The notes under the pieces: model-generated
Databases searched by the model: none
What the model was told of the DNA's origin: nothing
The model's input: only the letters and a program-made list of their open reading frames with translations
Part shown: positions 5,690 through 8,086 of the stretch, piece after piece
Layout: every line of letters begins with the position of its first letter
Position numbering within the stretch: position 1 is the first letter of the stretch
NCBI GenBank assembly: GCA_031282905.1
Contig: JAITCV010000212.1
Coordinates: forward strand, 1-8,086
Length of the DNA: 8,086 nucleotides
Direction: 5' to 3'
From: Azoarcus sp.
Lineage (GTDB): Bacteria; Pseudomonadota; Gammaproteobacteria; Burkholderiales; Rhodocyclaceae
Translations under genes and position numbers: made by a program

Positions 5690-7687
5690 ATGGCACGCGA
5701 AAAAGCGAAGGAACCGCGCAAGGACAGCACCAGCAAGAGCCGTAGCGCCAAGGCCAAGGAAAAAGCCGTACAGATCATCGAAAGTCCGGAGTTGACGCCG
5801 CTTGATGCCGAACTCCGCCGCACCCGGCTCAAAACCCTGATTACCCTTGGCAAGGAGCGCGGTTACCTGACTTATGCCGAGATCAGCGATCATCTGCCCG
5901 ACGATGTCGCCGATGCCGAACAGATCGAAGGCATCATCGCCACCTTCAACAACATGGGCATCCAGGTCTATGACGCCGCGCCTGCGGCCGAAGACCTGCT
6001 CATGACCGACAATGTCGCCACCACGGTCGACGAAGACGTGGCCGAGGAAGAAGCCGAACAGGCGCTCTCCACTGTCGATGCCGAATTCGGCCGCACCACC
6101 GACCCGGTGCGCATGTACATGCGCGAAATGGGCACGGTCGAGTTGCTGACCCGCGAAGGCGAGATCGAAATCGCCAAACGCATCGAAGAAGGTCTCAAAC
6201 ACATGGTGCAGGCCATCTCCGCTTGTCCGACCACCATTGCCGAGATGCTCGACACCGTAGACAAGGTCAGCCGTGACGAAATGCGCGTCGATGAACTCGT
6301 CGACGCCGTGATCGATCCCAACGCCGCCACCGAAAACGCCGAGCGCGCGGAAGCCGAAGCCGCCGAGGTGGAAAACGGCGAAGCCGACGAGACCACCGAA
6401 GACGAAGCCGAAGTCGACGAAGCCGACAGCGAAGAAAGTGAAAACGCCGCCAACGCCGCCACCTTGCTCCAACTGAAAACCGACGCGCTCGCCCGTTTCG
6501 ATCTCATCCGCGACTTCTACAAGAAGATGATGAAAGCGTTGGCCAGGAACGGTTCGCAGGACAAAATCTACCTCAAGCACCAACGCGCCATCTCCGACGA
6601 ATTGCTCAACGTCCGTTTCACCGCCAAATCCATCGAGCGACTGTGCGACTCGGTGCGCAGCATGGTCGAACAGGTGCGCAACCACGAACGCCAGATACTG
6701 CAATTGTGCGTCAATCGCGCCGGCATGCCGCGCGCCCATTTCATCAAATCCTTCCCCGGCCACGAAACCGATCTCGAATGGCTGCCAGGCGAAATCGCCC
6801 TGGGCAAGAACTATTCTCCCACGCTCACCCGCACCCATCCCGCCGTACTCGAAGTGCAGCAAAAGCTGATCGCGCTCCAGGAAAAAGTCGGCATTCCGCT
6901 CAAGGAACTCAAGGACATCAATCGCCAGATGTCTACGGGCGAAGCCAAGATGCGCCGCGCCAAGCGCGAAATGACCGAAGCCAACCTGCGGCTGGTCATC
7001 TCCATCGCCAAGAAATACACCAATCGCGGCCTACAATTCCTCGATCTCATCCAGGAAGGCAACATCGGCCTGATGAAAGCGGTCGACAAGTTCGAATACC
7101 GGCGCGGTTACAAGTTTTCCACCTATGCGACATGGTGGATCCGGCAAGCCATCACCCGCTCGATCGCGGACCAGGCGCGCACCATCCGCATTCCGGTACA
7201 TATGATCGAAACCATCAACAAGATGAATCGCATCAGCCGCCAGATTCTCCAGGAAACCGGCCAGGAGCCGGACCCGTCCATGCTGGCCGAGCGCATGGAA
7301 ATGCCCGAGGAGAAGATCCGCAAGATCATGAAAATCTCCAAGGAGCCCATTTCCATGGAAACGCCGATCGGCGACGACGACGACTCCCATTTGGGCGATT
7401 TCATCGAGGACACCACGACCCTGGCCCCCGCCGATGCCGCCACCTATGCCGGTCTGCGCGACGCCACCGCCGAGGTGCTCGACTCGCTCACGCCGCGCGA
7501 AGCCAAGGTATTGCGCATGCGTTTCGGCATCGAAATGAACACCGACCACACCTTGGAAGAAGTCGGCAAGCAGTTCGATGTCACCCGCGAACGCATCCGC
7601 CAGATCGAAGCCAAGGCGTTGCGCAAGCTGCGCCACCCCAGCCGTTCCGAAAAACTGCGCAGTTTCCTCGACAACGAGACCACCTGA
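5690..7687 (+). CDS. rpoD: RNA polymerase housekeeping sigma factor sigma-70 (RpoD)
   Basis: 665 residues, slightly longer than the 613 of E. coli. It directs core RNA polymerase to -35/-10 promoters. Order of parts: a basic N-terminal tail (1-28, many K and R), region 1.1 (about 38-100, DNA-mimic regulatory domain), region 1.2 (136-168, DPVRMYMREMGTVELLTREG), a long non-conserved region (about 170-395) with an acidic tract at 213-252 made mostly of E, D and A, region 2 (about 428-500, including the -10 reading segment FEYRRGYKFSTYATWWIRQA), region 3 (about 503-580) and region 4 with the -35 reading helix-turn-helix (TLEEVGKQFDVTRERIRQIE, 621-640). AGGAG at 5681-5685 stands four bases before the ATG. 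The gene is last in the operon, followed after 17 bases by a tRNA gene. Nothing is missing or broken. Confidence 0.98.
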   Translation: MAREKAKEPRKDSTSKSRSAKAKEKAVQIIESPELTPLDAELRRTRLKTLITLGKERGYLTYAEISDHLPDDVADAEQIEGIIATFNNMGIQVYDAAPAAEDLLMTDNVATTVDEDVAEEEAEQALSTVDAEFGRTTDPVRMYMREMGTVELLTREGEIEIAKRIEEGLKHMVQAISACPTTIAEMLDTVDKVSRDEMRVDELVDAVIDPNAATENAERAEAEAAEVENGEADETTEDEAEVDEADSEESENAANAATLLQLKTDALARFDLIRDFYKKMMKALARNGSQDKIYLKHQRAISDELLNVRFTAKSIERLCDSVRSMVEQVRNHERQILQLCVNRAGMPRAHFIKSFPGHETDLEWLPGEIALGKNYSPTLTRTHPAVLEVQQKLIALQEKVGIPLKELKDINRQMSTGEAKMRRAKREMTEANLRLVISIAKKYTNRGLQFLDLIQEGNIGLMKAVDKFEYRRGYKFSTYATWWIRQAITRSIADQARTIRIPVHMIETINKMNRISRQILQETGQEPDPSMLAERMEMPEEKIRKIMKISKEPISMETPIGDDDDSHLGDFIEDTTTLAPADAATYAGLRDATAEVLDSLTPREAKVLRMRFGIEMNTDHTLEEVGKQFDVTRERIRQIEAKALRKLRHPSRSEKLRSFLDNETT

Positions 7688-7704
7688 TCCACGACGTTTT
7701 CCAC

Positions 7705-7783
<79 letters not shown>

Positions 7784-7862
7784 ACAACCGCAAGGGTTTC
7801 CGGGGATTTTTGGGAACGAACTCATTCTACAAAAACAGCCTTGTTCTACAAAAATCCGTGAT
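7784..7862. repeat. direct and inverted repeats between the tRNA and the integrase remnant
   Basis: The 11-mer TTCTACAAAAA occurs at 7825-7835 and again at 7844-7854, 19 bases apart start to start. In addition GGATTTTTG (7804-7812) is inverted as CAAAAATCC (7849-7857). Lying between a tRNA 3' end and an integrase gene, they are good candidates for integrase arm-binding sites of a former attachment region. No clear intrinsic terminator for the tRNA is seen here. Confidence 0.45.
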
Positions 7863-8085
7863 CTACTTCACTGGCATTACCTTGTCACCACGACGCTTGC
7901 GGGCGCAAATCGCCCGGGCGCTGTCCGATCAGGTAGGCCAGTTCAATTGCTTCTCTCAGCGGTTCATCCGCATGGGCGATGATTGCCGCCAGTTCATCAT
8001 CTTCGACATAGATTTTGCGGCCAGCCTCTTTGTTTTTCTTCACGCCCGCCGATGGGTTCGGCAGGTTGGTTTTTCCAGTTTCCCT
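7863..8085 (-). pseudogene. tyrosine recombinase (phage/element integrase) remnant, internally deleted and frameshifted
   Basis: The frame enters from beyond the right edge and runs 66 residues to a TGA at 7885-7887. The stretch GVKKNKEAGRKIYVEDDEL, then AAIIAHADEPLREAIELA and YLIGQRPGDL, is the usual start of the catalytic domain of tyrosine-type integrases, with the first catalytic arginine in GQRPGD. Instead of the remaining catalytic residues (a second R, H and the nucleophile Y) the frame ends in RPQASW. In the neighbouring frame, ARKRRGDKVMPVK followed by TAG at 7863-7865 looks like the extreme C-terminus of such integrases. An internal deletion with a frame change, joining near 7900-7916 where a CGGGCG/CGCCCG hairpin stands, explains this best. 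The product cannot be an active recombinase. The gene points at the tRNA. Confidence 0.7.
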
Positions 8086-8086
8086 C

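Noticed and set aside
5579..6862. 427-residue open frame on the minus strand
   Set aside because: Antisense to rpoD. The glycine/phenylalanine/valine-rich translation mirrors the Glu/Ala/Lys codons of the sigma factor.

Overview
The window looks like chromosomal DNA from a GC-rich proteobacterium, most likely a betaproteobacterium. Its backbone is the macromolecular-synthesis operon rpsU-dnaG-rpoD (ribosomal protein bS21, primase, housekeeping sigma-70), and the sigma-70 has the long acidic non-conserved region and region 1.1 usual in beta- and gammaproteobacteria. This placement is inferred from how the proteins read; no database search was run.

Left part (1-3449). The 3' end of an alpha/beta-hydrolase gene enters on the plus strand (2-196). 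Facing it on the minus strand is an unusual membrane protein built from acyl-carrier-protein pieces (379-1071). Its N-terminus starts where an ACP would have its DSL motif, and its C-terminus ends just before that point, with a two-helix membrane hairpin between. Upstream of it, on the same strand, are mobB and mobA (guanylation step of molybdenum cofactor synthesis, joined by an ATGA overlap), a 35-codon small ORF with a near-perfect Shine-Dalgarno sequence, a DUF4124-type periplasmic protein and a small XRE-like regulator.

Core operon (3450-7687, plus strand). A strong sigma-70-type promoter drives rpsU. An 8-bp-stem hairpin lies between rpsU and dnaG, and no yqeY gene is present there. A second strong promoter overlaps the dnaG stop codon just ahead of rpoD. 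Together these would let one operon make much bS21, little primase and a separately adjustable amount of sigma factor.

Right edge (7688-8086). A CAU-anticodon tRNA, best read as tRNA-Ile2 (lysidine type), starts 17 nt after rpoD and encodes its own CCA. Just beyond it, on the minus strand, is a damaged tyrosine-recombinase (integrase) gene pointing at the tRNA, with 11-bp direct repeats and a 9-bp inverted repeat in between. This is the usual signature of an integrated element that used the tRNA 3' end as attachment site and has since decayed.

The most interesting items are the apparently permuted, serine-less, membrane-anchored ACP-like protein and the strong-SD small ORF ahead of mobB. The rest is mostly well-known housekeeping machinery.
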